From Neorhizobium sp. UBA3556 (GTDB lineage Bacteria > Pseudomonadota > Alphaproteobacteria > Rhizobiales > Rhizobiaceae): a stretch of DNA of 64,000 bases. Position numbers and translations under genes: made by a program. Positions 56,290 through 64,000 of this stretch are shown in pieces (position 1 is the first letter of the stretch; every line of letters begins with the position of its first letter). The stretch spans positions 558,001-622,000 of the forward strand of contig DFNX01000003.1 of assembly GCA_002376235.1 (NCBI GenBank), in the 5' to 3' direction. The notes beneath the pieces were generated by a model that saw nothing but the letters and a program-made list of their open reading frames with translations, was not told the DNA's origin and ran no database searches.

Positions 56290-56457
56290 GCGATCCCTTT
56301 TCCCAACAACGCTCATTAGACCATGCGTAACCAGCTAAACCGGAAACGCTAATTGAGCATTATACGTAAAAAAGGCAGGTTCAGATCACCGGGCCGAGCG
56401 AAAAATGTGAATAAAAGTTTAATTCACCGAGAATTTCCGATCGGCGCGATCTATTTC

Positions 56458-56979
56458 TCAAATATTTTCCCGCCAAAGTTTCTCCAGTCGGGCGACTGCA
56501 TCTTCCACGATCTCCGGCACCGTGGCGTCAATATCGACGGTTACAACATTTGCTTCAGCTTCCGGGCTTTCCAGCGTCGCAAGCTGGCTTTGCAATAGCG
56601 AAGCCGGCATGAAATGGCCCTTGCGCGCGCCCATACGGGAAGCGAGCAGTTCCGGCGATCCCTTGAGGAAGACGATGTAAAGCGGCTCTCCACCGGCAGA
56701 ACGTAGCTTTTCGCGGTAGATTTTCTTCAAGGCAGAGCATGTCACAACGATATCTTCACCGGCGGAACGGGAGGCCTTGAGTTCCTGGCCAATGATTTCC
56801 AGCCAGGGCCAGCGGTCTTCGTCGGTCAGAGGCGTTCCATCCGCCATCTTCTTCACGTTCGATGCCGGATGCAGCTGATCGCCTTCGACGAACTTGCAAC
56901 CAAGCCGCTTGGCCATAAGATCGGCGATCGAAGTTTTGCCGGCGCCGCTGACGCCCATGACGATGATGGCCCTGGTCAT
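56458..56979 (-). CDS. gntK: Gluconokinase
   Basis: 173 aa, P-loop kinase phosphorylating gluconate to 6-phosphogluconate. Walker A MGVSGAGKTS at residues 8-17; GDQLHPASNVKKMADGTPLT and LKGSPELLASRMGARKGHFM are the family motifs. No gntR or edd/eda gene adjacent. Confidence 0.95.
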   Translation of the reverse strand: MTRAIIVMGVSGAGKTSIADLMAKRLGCKFVEGDQLHPASNVKKMADGTPLTDEDRWPWLEIIGQELKASRSAGEDIVVTCSALKKIYREKLRSAGGEPLYIVFLKGSPELLASRMGARKGHFMPASLLQSQLATLESPEAEANVVTVDIDATVPEIVEDAVARLEKLWRENI

Positions 56980-57025
56980 AAATTCTTCTCCCTGCTTGTC
57001 GTCTGCGCTTAACGTGCGACGAATT

Positions 57026-58057
57026 CTATTTCAACCTCGCATCCCGGCTGATGACGAGAGGCATCAGCACGGAGAGGAACATAAGCCTTAACACATGATG
57101 GGCACCGACATAGGTAGGGTCGGCATTGAGCATGACGGCCATAGCAGCCATGGTTTCCAGCCCACCGGGTGAAAACGCGATCAAAGCCGCATCAAGCGGT
57201 ACATCGGTGAGATAGGAAACGGTAACGGCGATACCGGCGGCAAGCGCCATGACGACAGCGGTGACGACCAGTCCCGAGACGATGGCCACGCGCAGATCGG
57301 CAAAGGACAAGCCGGAAAAGCGTGAGCCGATCTGCGAGCCGAGCAGGACATAGACGGGGATCAGCAGCCAGTTGGGGACTGCACCCGAAACGGAACCGGT
57401 GATATGAGTCGCGATCGAGACGAAGACGCCGCCGAGCAGGAGGGCTGCCGGAAACTTCCAGCGCTGGAACAGAAGGCCGAAACCGGCGGACGCCACGACC
57501 ATAGCAAGCAGGATCGGCAGGCTCATCGACTGGGGTAGAACGATTACCGCATCGCCGGCGAGATCGAAGAACTCGACGATCAACGGCACACTGATCGTCA
57601 AGGCCAGCACACGCACGCTTTGGGAAATGCTGACGGCGCGAAGATCGCAGCGCATTTCGGAGGCGAGACTCAGGACGTAACTGAGGTGACCGGGCGAGGC
57701 TGCGAGAAGTGCTGTCGTGCGATCATAGCGGGAAATCTTTTGCAGCACCCAGGCGGCGGAGAAGAGCAGAACGAAGACCGCCACGAAGACCATGATGAAG
57801 CTGAGCGGCCAGGTGCGTGCGGCGACAAAGATCTCCGGCGTGACGGTGGAGCCCATCGATATGCCGATGACGATGAAACAGGCATTGCGGATTATATGCG
57901 GCACGCCGAGATGAAGCCCGGAAAGCCCCGCGAAGGTGACGGCAACCGCCGGGCCGATCAGATAGGGCGCCGGAAAACCGATGGCGATGGCAACAAGCGC
58001 ACCGGCTATTCCAATAATGGACGTTATCAAAAACTGGCGTAATTCTGGAAAATTCAT
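57026..58057 (-). CDS. AbrB family membrane transporter
   Basis: 343-aa hydrophobic protein with ten or so membrane segments from MNFPELRQFLITSIIGIAGA. It belongs to the AbrB/AmoA-regulator-type family of duplicated membrane proteins: repeated halves with FPAPYLIGPAVAVTF and LLASPGHLSYVLSLASEMRC. Role unknown. AGGACC lies upstream of the ATG at 58057; the frame extends 20 codons upstream without membrane character. Confidence 0.85.
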   Translation of the reverse strand: MNFPELRQFLITSIIGIAGALVAIAIGFPAPYLIGPAVAVTFAGLSGLHLGVPHIIRNACFIVIGISMGSTVTPEIFVAARTWPLSFIMVFVAVFVLLFSAAWVLQKISRYDRTTALLAASPGHLSYVLSLASEMRCDLRAVSISQSVRVLALTISVPLIVEFFDLAGDAVIVLPQSMSLPILLAMVVASAGFGLLFQRWKFPAALLLGGVFVSIATHITGSVSGAVPNWLLIPVYVLLGSQIGSRFSGLSFADLRVAIVSGLVVTAVVMALAAGIAVTVSYLTDVPLDAALIAFSPGGLETMAAMAVMLNADPTYVGAHHVLRLMFLSVLMPLVISRDARLK

Positions 58058-58182
58058 AAAGACCGGTCCTGACACCCACCGGTGCAACAGGCTGCCGAGG
58101 CGGCAGGCTGCCGGCATGGCAAGGCACCATCCGTTCTAGCCGCAGGAGCAGGAAGGTCAACCAAGCGCCTTCTGTAGAAACG

Positions 58183-58209
58183 AAAAACGCCGGAGCGACC
58201 GGCGTTTTT
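58183..58209 (-). terminator. Terminator of rirA
   Basis: AAAAACGCCGG (58183-58193), AGCGA loop, CCGGCGTTTTT (58199-58209). Symmetric A/T flanks mean it could work on both strands; the nearest upstream gene is rirA. Confidence 0.85.
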
Positions 58210-58236
58210 TTCCATCATATAAAGTGCGACCAGGGA

Positions 58237-58710
58237 TCAGGCTGCCGGAGCCACGACCTTCTTCATGTCGACCGCATCGAGGCCGAGAAGGAAGTTGATC
58301 TGCGGGCGAGCCTTGACCAGATCATCGATCGTGTATTCGGCCAGAACGTCGAAGAAGGCGTTCAGCGCCTTGCGAAGCGCGGAGTTCAAACCGCAGCTGT
58401 CGACCAGCGGACATTCGATCGCGCCGTCATCCTCGAAGCATTCGGCCATTGCGAAACTGTCTTCGGTGACACGCACAACATCGAAAAGAGTAATCTTGTC
58501 GGCTGCGCGGCCAAGCTTCACGCCGCCATTACGCCCACGCACAGTCTCGACCAGACCGGCCTTGTTGAGCGGCTGCAGGATCTTGAACAGGAATAGCTCG
58601 GATACGCCATATGCCTTGGCAATCTCCGGAATGCGGCTGAGGTGCCCGTGATTGGCTCCACAATACATCAGCATTCTTACGGCATAATTGGTCTGTTTTG
58701 TCAGGCGCAT
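58237..58710 (-). CDS. rirA: Iron-responsive regulator RirA (Rrf2 family)
   Basis: 157 aa, master iron regulator of rhizobia that represses iron uptake when iron is ample. The HTH is MRLTKQTNYAVRMLMYCGAN and EIAKAYGVSELFLFKILQPL; the Fe-S ligands are Cys91, Cys100 and Cys106 (ECFEDDGAIECPLVDSCGLN). Published RirA proteins carry the last two at 99 and 105; one extra residue here (DD) shifts them. See the promoter palindrome upstream. Confidence 0.95.
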   Translation of the reverse strand: MRLTKQTNYAVRMLMYCGANHGHLSRIPEIAKAYGVSELFLFKILQPLNKAGLVETVRGRNGGVKLGRAADKITLFDVVRVTEDSFAMAECFEDDGAIECPLVDSCGLNSALRKALNAFFDVLAEYTIDDLVKARPQINFLLGLDAVDMKKVVAPAA

Positions 58711-58749
58711 GATGGTCTCCGAGGACTCGAGAGAACTCTATATAGACGC

Positions 58750-58782
58750 TTCCCTAGTTTTGAACAATTCCAAAATAGGGAA
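58750..58782. promoter_or_regulatory. Irr/ICE-like palindrome upstream of rirA
   Basis: A 33-base near-perfect palindrome bounded by TTCCCTA and TAGGGAA. Its centre TTTTGAACAATTCCAAA (58758-58774) has the form TTTnGAA-N3-TTCnAAA, close to the Irr iron-control element TTTAGAA-N3-TTCTAAA. It is 40-70 bases upstream of the rirA ATG. In Agrobacterium, Irr is known to repress rirA when iron is low, and this site fits that. Confidence 0.6.
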
Positions 58783-59068
58783 ATCGGAAGCTTGTTTTCA
58801 TGTGCACTAATTCACCAAATGCACAAAAAAGCAAATCCTGAATGCAAATGTCAACATAAAGCAACCGATGAGTGCAGTTTGCCCTGCAACGATCGGTCCT
58901 GTTTACACCGTCAGCGACAGCGGCTCCTTGAGAAAAATCATATTCTTTAATGCTGTGACAATAGGCTCGCTCAACCGCTATCCTTCCCTCAGGAAGAGGT
59001 CGAGATCTGACAGTTCGAACCGGAAAACCGGCTTATGGCCGGAGAAAAAATGCCAATTCCCGTTATTT
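58783..59068. other. Intergenic stretch, no gene seen
   Basis: About 290 bases of AT-richer DNA beyond the rirA promoter, with only short unpatterned frames. Confidence 0.45.
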
Positions 59069-59197
59069 TCAGCCGATCGACATGGCGATGGCAATTGCGG
59101 CGGATACGCCCAAAGTTACTGCTGCTGCAAGGATGCTGAGGCCAATACGCGCCAGATGCGTGCGACGGGCACGCTTTTCGTCCCACTCGTAAACCAT
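59069..59197 (-). CDS. Small membrane protein, 42 aa
   Basis: MVYEWDEKRARRTHLARIGL then one hydrophobic helix (SILAAAVTLGVSAAIAIA) ending MSIG. The basic cytoplasmic start (KRARR) before a single helix is the pattern of a short inner-membrane peptide with positive-inside topology. GGGAG lies seven or so bases before the ATG. Function unknown. Confidence 0.6.
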   Translation of the reverse strand: MVYEWDEKRARRTHLARIGLSILAAAVTLGVSAAIAIAMSIG

Positions 59198-59327
59198 GAC
59201 ATAACTCCCACTCCTACGCGCTCCAATTTAGGGCAACTGGCGGTCACGTCAATCTTTCGTGAGGGATAGTTTACGGAAGAGGGTTCGATGGCGGGTACGG
59301 CAGCACCCGCCATCGACAGTATTTCGG

Positions 59328-60824
59328 CTACTTCATGACCGGCATGACGAACTCTGCGCCGTCCTTGATGCCAGAAGGCCAACGGGCGGTGATCGTCTTG
59401 GTCTTGGTCCAGAACTTGATCGAATCCGTGCCATGCTGGTTCAGATCGCCGAAGGACGAAGCCTTCCAGCCGCCGAAGGAATGATAGGCGAGCGGAACCG
59501 GGATCGGCACGTTGATGCCGATCATGCCGATATTGATGCGGGACGCGAAATCGCGGGCGGCATCGCCATCACGGGTATAGATCGCGACGCCGTTGCCATA
59601 CTCGTGCTTCATCGGCAGCGACAGAGCATCCTCGTAATTGGTTGCGCGAACGACCGAGAGGACGGGACCGAAGATTTCCTGCTTGTAGATTTCCATGTCC
59701 GGCGTGACGTTGTCGAAAAGCGAGCCGCCGACGAAATAGCCGTCTTCATAACCCTGCAGCTTGAAACCACGGCCATCGACGAGAAGCTCGGCGCCCTCTT
59801 CGACACCCTTGTCGATCAGACCGTTGATGCGCTCCTGCGCCGCCTTGGTGACGACCGGGCCCATGTCGGCCTTGTCATCGGTATAGGGGCCGATGCGCAG
59901 GCTCTCGATCTTCGGGATCAGCTTTTCGACCAGCCTGTCGGCAGTTTCAGCGCCAACCGGCACTGCGACGGAGACGGCCATGCAGCGCTCGCCGGCCGAA
60001 CCGTAACCTGCGCCCATCAGCGCGTTGACGGCCTGATCGAGATCGGCATCCGGCATGATGATCATGTGGTTCTTGGCGCCGCCGAAGCACTGGGCGCGCT
60101 TGCCGTTCATCGCGGCGGTGCCATAGACATAACGAGCAATCGGGGTGGAACCGACGAAGGAGACGGCACCGATATCCGGGTCCGTGAGGATCGCATCGAC
60201 GGCCGCCTTGTCGCCGTTGATGACGTTGAGGATGCCGGCAGGAAGGCCTGCCTCGATCATCAGTTCGGCAAGGCGGATGGGCAGCGACGGGTCGCGCTCG
60301 GACGGCTTGAGGATAAAGGCGTTGCCGCAGGCGATGGCCGGTGCGAACATCCACATCGGGATCATGCCAGGGAAATTGAAGGGCGTGATGCCGGCACCGA
60401 TGCCGACCGGCTGGCGGATCGAATACATGTCGATCTGCGGACCTGCGCCTTCGGTGAATTCCCCCTTGGAGAGATGCGGAATGCCGATCACGAACTCGCA
60501 GACTTCCAGGCCGCGAACGATATCGCCCTTACTATCCTCGACCGTCTTGCCGTGTTCCTTCGACAGCATGACGGCAAGCTCATCCATGTTCTGGTTGAGC
60601 AGATCGACGAACTTCATGAAGACGCGGGCGCGGCGCTGGGGATTGGTGGCCGCCCATGCCGGCTGCGCGGTCTTGGCATTTTCCACCGCTGCGCGGATTT
60701 CGGACACGCTTGCGAGCGCGACCTTGGCCTGCACTTCGCCGGTTGCCGGATTGAAGACGTCGGCCGTGCGACCGCTGGTTCCAGCGACATGCTTGCCGCC
60801 GATGAAATGACCGATTTCCTGCAT
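59328..60824 (-). CDS. mmsA: Methylmalonate-semialdehyde dehydrogenase (CoA-acylating)
   Basis: 498 aa, aldehyde dehydrogenase of valine and myo-inositol catabolism that makes propionyl-CoA or acetyl-CoA. It begins MQEIGHFIGGKHVAG; catalytic Cys is in GSAGERCMAVSVAVPVG; the NFPGMIPMWMFAPAIACGNA and SFGGWKASSFGDLNQHG motifs are MmsA-specific. GGAGGAAACCC precedes the ATG at 60824; the frame extends 19 codons upstream. Confidence 0.95.
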   Translation of the reverse strand: MQEIGHFIGGKHVAGTSGRTADVFNPATGEVQAKVALASVSEIRAAVENAKTAQPAWAATNPQRRARVFMKFVDLLNQNMDELAVMLSKEHGKTVEDSKGDIVRGLEVCEFVIGIPHLSKGEFTEGAGPQIDMYSIRQPVGIGAGITPFNFPGMIPMWMFAPAIACGNAFILKPSERDPSLPIRLAELMIEAGLPAGILNVINGDKAAVDAILTDPDIGAVSFVGSTPIARYVYGTAAMNGKRAQCFGGAKNHMIIMPDADLDQAVNALMGAGYGSAGERCMAVSVAVPVGAETADRLVEKLIPKIESLRIGPYTDDKADMGPVVTKAAQERINGLIDKGVEEGAELLVDGRGFKLQGYEDGYFVGGSLFDNVTPDMEIYKQEIFGPVLSVVRATNYEDALSLPMKHEYGNGVAIYTRDGDAARDFASRINIGMIGINVPIPVPLAYHSFGGWKASSFGDLNQHGTDSIKFWTKTKTITARWPSGIKDGAEFVMPVMK

Positions 60825-60868
60825 GGGTTTCCTCCTGTTTTCTATGACAGGCAGAATGTCACTCGAAT

Positions 60869-60909
60869 TTGCGCAATTCAACGCGATAGTTTACGCAACT
60901 GTTGTGCAA
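60869..60909. promoter_or_regulatory. Three phased TTnnGCAA boxes between mmsA and lysR
   Basis: TTGCGCAA (60869-60876), TTACGCAA (60891-60898) and TTGTGCAA (60902-60909) lie in the 110-base divergent spacer. Starts are 22 and 11 bases apart, i.e. on the same face of the helix. This is how a LysR tetramer binds: a recognition site and activation half-sites. The divergent LysR regulator is the likely binder. Confidence 0.6.
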
Positions 60910-60934
60910 ATTTCGACATTAGGGGGTAGCGCCC

Positions 60935-61828
60935 GTGGACTGGGATGATGTCAGGATGTTTCTGGCGGTCGCGCGTACCGGCCAGCTTCTCTCCGCCTCA
61001 CGGCGGCTCGGCATCAACCATGCGACGCTCGGGCGACGGATGACGGCGCTGGAGGATGCGCTGCAGACGCGGCTTCTCGTCAGGCGAACCAATGGCTGCA
61101 CGCTGACGGCGGAAGGCGAAGTGCTGCTGGCTGCGGCCGAAAAGATGGAAACCGAAATGCTTTCGGCACAGGCGAGAACCGCCAGCACCGACACGGTGAT
61201 TGCCGGAACGGTGCGGATCGGCGCGCCGGACGGCTTCGGCGTCTCGTTTCTCGCGTCAAGGATGGGCCACCTCACCCGCCGTCATCAGGAACTGAAAATC
61301 CAGCTGGTGCCGGTACCGCGGCATTTCTCGCTGTCGCAGCGTGAAGCGGATATTGCGATCACCATCGAGCAGCCGGAACAGGGGCGGCTCGTGTCTTCCC
61401 GGCTGACAGATTACACGCTCGGGCTTTATGCCTCACGGGCCTATCTCGACGCGGCGGGTAAACCTGAGACGGCCGAGGATCTGAGACGGCATGCGCGGGT
61501 GGGCTATGTGGAAGACCTGATCTTCTCACCCTCGCTGAATTTTACCGGCGAAATCATGCGCGACTGGGATGCCGGCTTCGAGATATCAAGCGCGATCGGC
61601 CAGACCGAGGCGGTCAAGGCAGGAGCGGGTATCGGGATCCTGCATGATTATGTGGCGCGGCAATATCCCGAACTCGTCAGGTTGTTGCCTGAGGTGACGC
61701 TGAAGCGTTCCTATTGGACGACCTATCACGAGACATCGCGTGACCTTGCAAGGCTTCGGATCGTGGTCGACTACATTCGCGAACTGGTGACTGCGGAAAG
61801 CCATATCTTCGTCGCCGAACCATCCTAA
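60935..61828 (+). CDS. LysR-type regulator, divergent from mmsA
   Basis: 297 aa, GTG start with AGGGGG upstream. The HTH is DWDDVRMFLAVARTGQLLSA then SRRLGINHATLGRRMTALED; the ligand domain starts near VIAGTVRIGAPDGFGVSFLA. The divergent arrangement with mmsA and the phased boxes between make it the probable regulator of mmsA, perhaps responding to a valine or inositol breakdown product. Confidence 0.9.
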   Translation: MDWDDVRMFLAVARTGQLLSASRRLGINHATLGRRMTALEDALQTRLLVRRTNGCTLTAEGEVLLAAAEKMETEMLSAQARTASTDTVIAGTVRIGAPDGFGVSFLASRMGHLTRRHQELKIQLVPVPRHFSLSQREADIAITIEQPEQGRLVSSRLTDYTLGLYASRAYLDAAGKPETAEDLRRHARVGYVEDLIFSPSLNFTGEIMRDWDAGFEISSAIGQTEAVKAGAGIGILHDYVARQYPELVRLLPEVTLKRSYWTTYHETSRDLARLRIVVDYIRELVTAESHIFVAEPS

Positions 61829-61922
61829 AGCGCCGCGATCTTTCAGATTCGCTCACCGCGCTTTAGCTCTTTGTTTTGGCGCATTTTATCCCGAAACCGG
61901 TGACCACTTTCGGGAGGCATGC
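61829..61922. repeat. Rhizobial intergenic repeat
   Basis: AAAGCGCCGCGATCTTTCAG... CGCTTTAGCTCTTTGTTTTG ...CATTTTATCCCGAAACCGG, ending in GGAGGCATGC, matches the outline of a common rhizobial intergenic element (AAAGCGCCGCG...GCGCTTTAGCA...). It lies after the LysR stop. Confidence 0.6.
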
Positions 61923-61948
61923 TGTCACGGATGCCGATCTGCGTTCGG

Positions 61949-62224
61949 TCAGATCGACTGAATAGCGATGCGGTTGCCTTCGCTATCGGCAATCTCTGCG
62001 ATAAAACCGGTGTCATTGATCGCCGTCTTTGCAAACAGGATCTCGCTTCCCTGTGCGAGTGCCCCGCTGGCGCCGTCTTTCCCTTCCTCGAAGGGGAAGT
62101 AAGCCATCCTGCTGCCGTGAATGGTGACGACATCGCCAAAAGTCACGCCGAACACGGCATGATGGAAGTGCATCGCTCTCTCAAGATCGGTAACCGGTAT
62201 CTCAACATGAGCGATCAGGTTCAT
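61949..62224 (-). CDS. VOC-family protein, internally shortened
   Basis: 91 aa from MNLIAHVEIPVTDLERAMHF. The start (VEIPVTDLERAMHFHHAVFG) and end (KTAINDTGFIAEIADSEGNR) are typical of glyoxalase/bleomycin-resistance (VOC) proteins, but the middle jumps from DGASGALAQG directly to SEILFAKT. About 25-30 residues (a strand and helix with a metal-ligand position) normally lie between. It may be a damaged gene, though the frame is open. Confidence 0.8.
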   Translation of the reverse strand: MNLIAHVEIPVTDLERAMHFHHAVFGVTFGDVVTIHGSRMAYFPFEEGKDGASGALAQGSEILFAKTAINDTGFIAEIADSEGNRIAIQSI

Positions 62225-62302
62225 TGTGTACTCATGAACTGACTGCTGACCTGCGTTTGGCAACACCAAACGAGGTATAAGAAACGCTTTGCCACAAAAT
62301 GA

Positions 62303-62328
62303 ATAAGCCCGGCCTGGGCCGGGCTTGT
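62303..62328 (-). terminator. Terminator of the small HTH gene
   Basis: AAGCCCGGCC / GGCCGGGCTT (62305-62326) with a tiny loop; minus-strand tail ATTCATTTTG. Confidence 0.6.
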
Positions 62329-62342
62329 ATGTGCCTTTTTAA

Positions 62343-62588
62343 TCAGGCGACGAGAAGCGCTGACGGGGGCAATTTCAGCGCCACGGCAATGCGTTTCAAC
62401 TTCGCCGGATCGGCATTCAGGCCTTCCTCGACGCCGACGATTTCGTCGTGCACGAGGCCGGTGGTCAAAGAAAGGTCATCTATGCTGTAGCCAGCGGCGA
62501 GACGCGCTTCTGCAACGGCTCTTGCCACTTGACCCGAAAGAACAGCGCCGCTCTGGGAAGCCTTGATGTTGCTAATTGAGACTGTCAT
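62343..62588 (-). CDS. Small helix-turn-helix protein
   Basis: 81 aa from MTVSISNIKASQSGAVLSGQ. The core ARLAAGYSIDDLSLTTGLVH then DEIVGVEEGLNADPAKLKRI is a Cro/C1 (Xre)-like HTH, ending ALKLPPSALLVA. AAGGATGAAACC precedes the ATG at 62588; longer upstream starts lack a site. Targets unknown. Confidence 0.8.
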   Translation of the reverse strand: MTVSISNIKASQSGAVLSGQVARAVAEARLAAGYSIDDLSLTTGLVHDEIVGVEEGLNADPAKLKRIAVALKLPPSALLVA

Positions 62589-62829
62589 GGTTTCATCCTT
62601 CTTGAAAAAACCCGGCATTTGCGGCGGGTGAAGGGGGTCAAATGACCCATGATGCGACACGCGGTCGCAGGACAAACATAGGCCATAATCCGCGTCGTGC
62701 AAGTGGTGATGTTGCATCGCACAACATCAGCCGGGAAAAAACGGCGGCACCTCCGTATTTCCGGCGACTAAAAATACGGCAGAACCAAAGCAGATCCTGC
62801 GCGTTTACAAGGCAATAGAGGACAGGATC

Positions 62830-63321
62830 ATGCCTTATTCAGTCTCGGCCAAATCGACGCATGAGAATTATCGTAAGATTGGGAATGAACGCGATTTCGG
62901 AAGCGACGCACAGTTGCTGCAGGCCGCGCATCATCTCGTCGATGTCTATTTGATGTATCTTCGCGAACATCAAACCGGCAGCGATCTCTATGACACATGC
63001 GAGCTTCCCGCCTCCAAGGGGAGCCTGATCAACGCTTTCCGGGTGGTCATTGCGACGGAGAGCCGGTCCGGCGTGCGAGCCCTGCTGTTCAAGGCCGGCA
63101 TGACGCTTGCGCAGTTTCAGGAAAATATCGGTCAACGCATGTCGTTCGCTCCCGCGAAACCGGCGCAGAAGCCGAGCGATGGACGCTGGCGGCCTGACCC
63201 CGGTCAGATCCGCAGGCTCGATCGCGCGCTAATGCGGCATGGACAGGATCGGACCATGCTGGTGCGAATATTCGGGCACGCCGCAGATATCGCCGAACAC
63301 AAACCAATCCATAACGCATAA
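62830..63321 (+). CDS. Conserved rhizobial hypothetical protein
   Basis: 163 aa, MPYSVSAKSTHENYRKIGNE... It is soluble, with helices likely in AAHHLVDVYLMYLREHQTG and a Pro/Lys-rich linker (FAPAKPAQKPSDGRW) before a basic end (RRLDRALMRHGQDRTMLVRI). No named domain recognised. GAGGACAGGATC precedes the ATG. Confidence 0.75.
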   Translation: MPYSVSAKSTHENYRKIGNERDFGSDAQLLQAAHHLVDVYLMYLREHQTGSDLYDTCELPASKGSLINAFRVVIATESRSGVRALLFKAGMTLAQFQENIGQRMSFAPAKPAQKPSDGRWRPDPGQIRRLDRALMRHGQDRTMLVRIFGHAADIAEHKPIHNA

Positions 63322-63658
63322 GGCGATGTCCAGCCGAGCGTTGCGCTGAGTCAATGAAGACGCCCGTGATCCGTGTAACGTCAGGATCACGGAGGTTGAG
63401 AGCGATGTGCGCTGCATGGCGCAAGCATCGTGTTTGCCGCCGAAGGCAAGGTGAAGTTTGAAATCCGCAAGGCCCCGCTCGGCGATATCAAAGATATATT
63501 CGAGTGGCTCAGAACGGTTCCATCGGAGCCGGACGGTGGCGGATTTCTCCATCTTTGCCTGAACGGTGGGCTGGGACGACACGACGGAGGCCGTGTCGTC
63601 CAGGAGGGACCCGGCCCAATATTCATGGGCCGGGTCTTCGCGTTTCGCGATCGGGAAA
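63322..63658. other. Intergenic stretch with two adjacent hairpins
   Basis: 337 bases. GGACGACACG (63574-63583) / CGTGTCGTCC (63592-63601) and ACCCGGCCCA (63609-63618) / TGGGCCGGGT (63626-63635) form two strong stem-loops 7 bases apart. Open frames on both strands here (for example + 63430) lack family pattern. The hairpins may end transcripts or be part of a small RNA. Confidence 0.45.
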
Positions 63659-64000
63659 CTACCAGGATTTCAAAGCCCGAAGTGTCGGCGTCTTCTTGAA
63701 GATATGCTCGTCCATGCGGGCGAGAAGCGTGTCGAGCAAGGTCACCGCCTCGGCAACCGCCGGTCCCTTGTTCAGCATCACGCATTCGGCACGCGCGGCC
63801 ATCGCAGCGTCGGTCATTTCGCCGCGTGACGGCAGACCATCCTTGACCAGATCCTCCAATACCTGCGTCGCCCATACGGTTGGAACGGATGCGGCCTCGC
63901 AGAGCCAGAGGATCTCTTCCTGCATTTCCGCGACGCGCTCGAAGCCGATTTCTGCTGCAAGATCGCCGCGGGCGATCATCACGCCGAAAGGACGGCCGAG
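63659..64000 (-). CDS. Pyruvate kinase-like protein, C-terminal part
   Basis: The gene enters from the right edge; 113 codons are seen. GRPFGVMIARGDLAAEIGFE then RVAEMQEEI, and VWATQVLEDLVKDGLPSRGE then MTDAA match the pyruvate kinase barrel (MVARGDLxxE...ATQMLESM...PTRAEVSD). The next motif, usually MLSxETA, reads MLNKGPAV, and the protein stops 30 residues later (TPTLRALKSW), so the regulatory C-terminal domain of normal PykA is absent. It may be a divergent or non-glycolytic kinase. Confidence 0.8.
   Translation of the reverse strand, partial: LGRPFGVMIARGDLAAEIGFERVAEMQEEILWLCEAASVPTVWATQVLEDLVKDGLPSRGEMTDAAMAARAECVMLNKGPAVAEAVTLLDTLLARMDEHIFKKTPTLRALKSW

Noticed and set aside
63229..63582. 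Minus-strand frame of 117 codons at the right end
   Set aside because: It overlaps the end of the better-supported + gene (62830-63321) and has no family pattern.

Overview
The window looks like chromosomal DNA of a member of the Rhizobiaceae (Rhizobium/Agrobacterium group, alphaproteobacteria). The GC-rich coding style, a CIRCE- and RpoH-type groESL promoter, the iron regulator RirA, a short-form HisG with HisZ, plant-type glutamate-cysteine ligase, glcDEF, DUF1127 and several intergenic repeats typical of rhizobia all point that way. Almost all of it is housekeeping or metabolic DNA. I see no prophage, insertion sequence, CRISPR array or secretion island. Species was not determined.

Layout. 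1-9.9 kb: a lipoprotein start, ileS, a decayed HicBA toxin-antitoxin locus, an orphan BrnA-like antitoxin, ribF, a HAD-family protein, chrA and groES-groEL. 9.9-16 kb: a divergent YbjJ-like MFS / TetR pair, a chemoreceptor, a small basic periplasmic protein, DoxX and a methyltransferase joined to the his genes. 16-22.4 kb: hisS-hisZ-hisG (minus strand), a decayed RelBE locus, an unknown 250-aa protein, a Met/His-rich protein followed by a DUF305 protein (probably copper related) and a HAD phosphatase. 22.4-29.5 kb: tag, two tandem L,D-transpeptidases and the glycolate oxidase operon glcD-glcE-glcF. 29.7-34.7 kb: Nudix hydrolase, pit, rsmE, gshA and DUF1127. 34.8-38.9 kb: two LysR regulators (the second is OxyR-like), adhP and a dienelactone hydrolase. 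39-46.5 kb: a chemoreceptor whose first codons are out of frame, MAPEG protein, guaB, a Tat-exported metallo-beta-lactamase-fold protein and a DHA2-type MFS pump. 46.5-51.4 kb: rlmE and ppx (overlapping), tRNA-Gln, an RsuA/RluB-type pseudouridine synthase and prmB. 51.4-57 kb: amino-acid and polyamine catabolism (dadA-like, puuA-like, puuB-like, TetR) and gntK. 57-64 kb: AbrB-type permease, rirA, a 42-aa membrane protein, mmsA with a divergent LysR gene, a shortened VOC protein, a small HTH protein, an unknown protein and the end of a pyruvate-kinase-like gene.

The least expected content lies between the housekeeping genes. Two type II toxin-antitoxin loci (HicBA at 3.5-3.9 kb, RelBE at 19.6-19.8 kb) are decayed in the same way: the antitoxin is frameshifted and the toxin has lost its middle but keeps its end. 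Other genes that look damaged are the second chemoreceptor (frameshift in the first membrane helix) and a VOC protein (internal deletion). Regulatory DNA that can be read directly includes CIRCE at groES, an Irr-type palindrome at rirA and three helically phased TTnnGCAA boxes between mmsA and its LysR neighbour. I found no convincing new multi-gene system.
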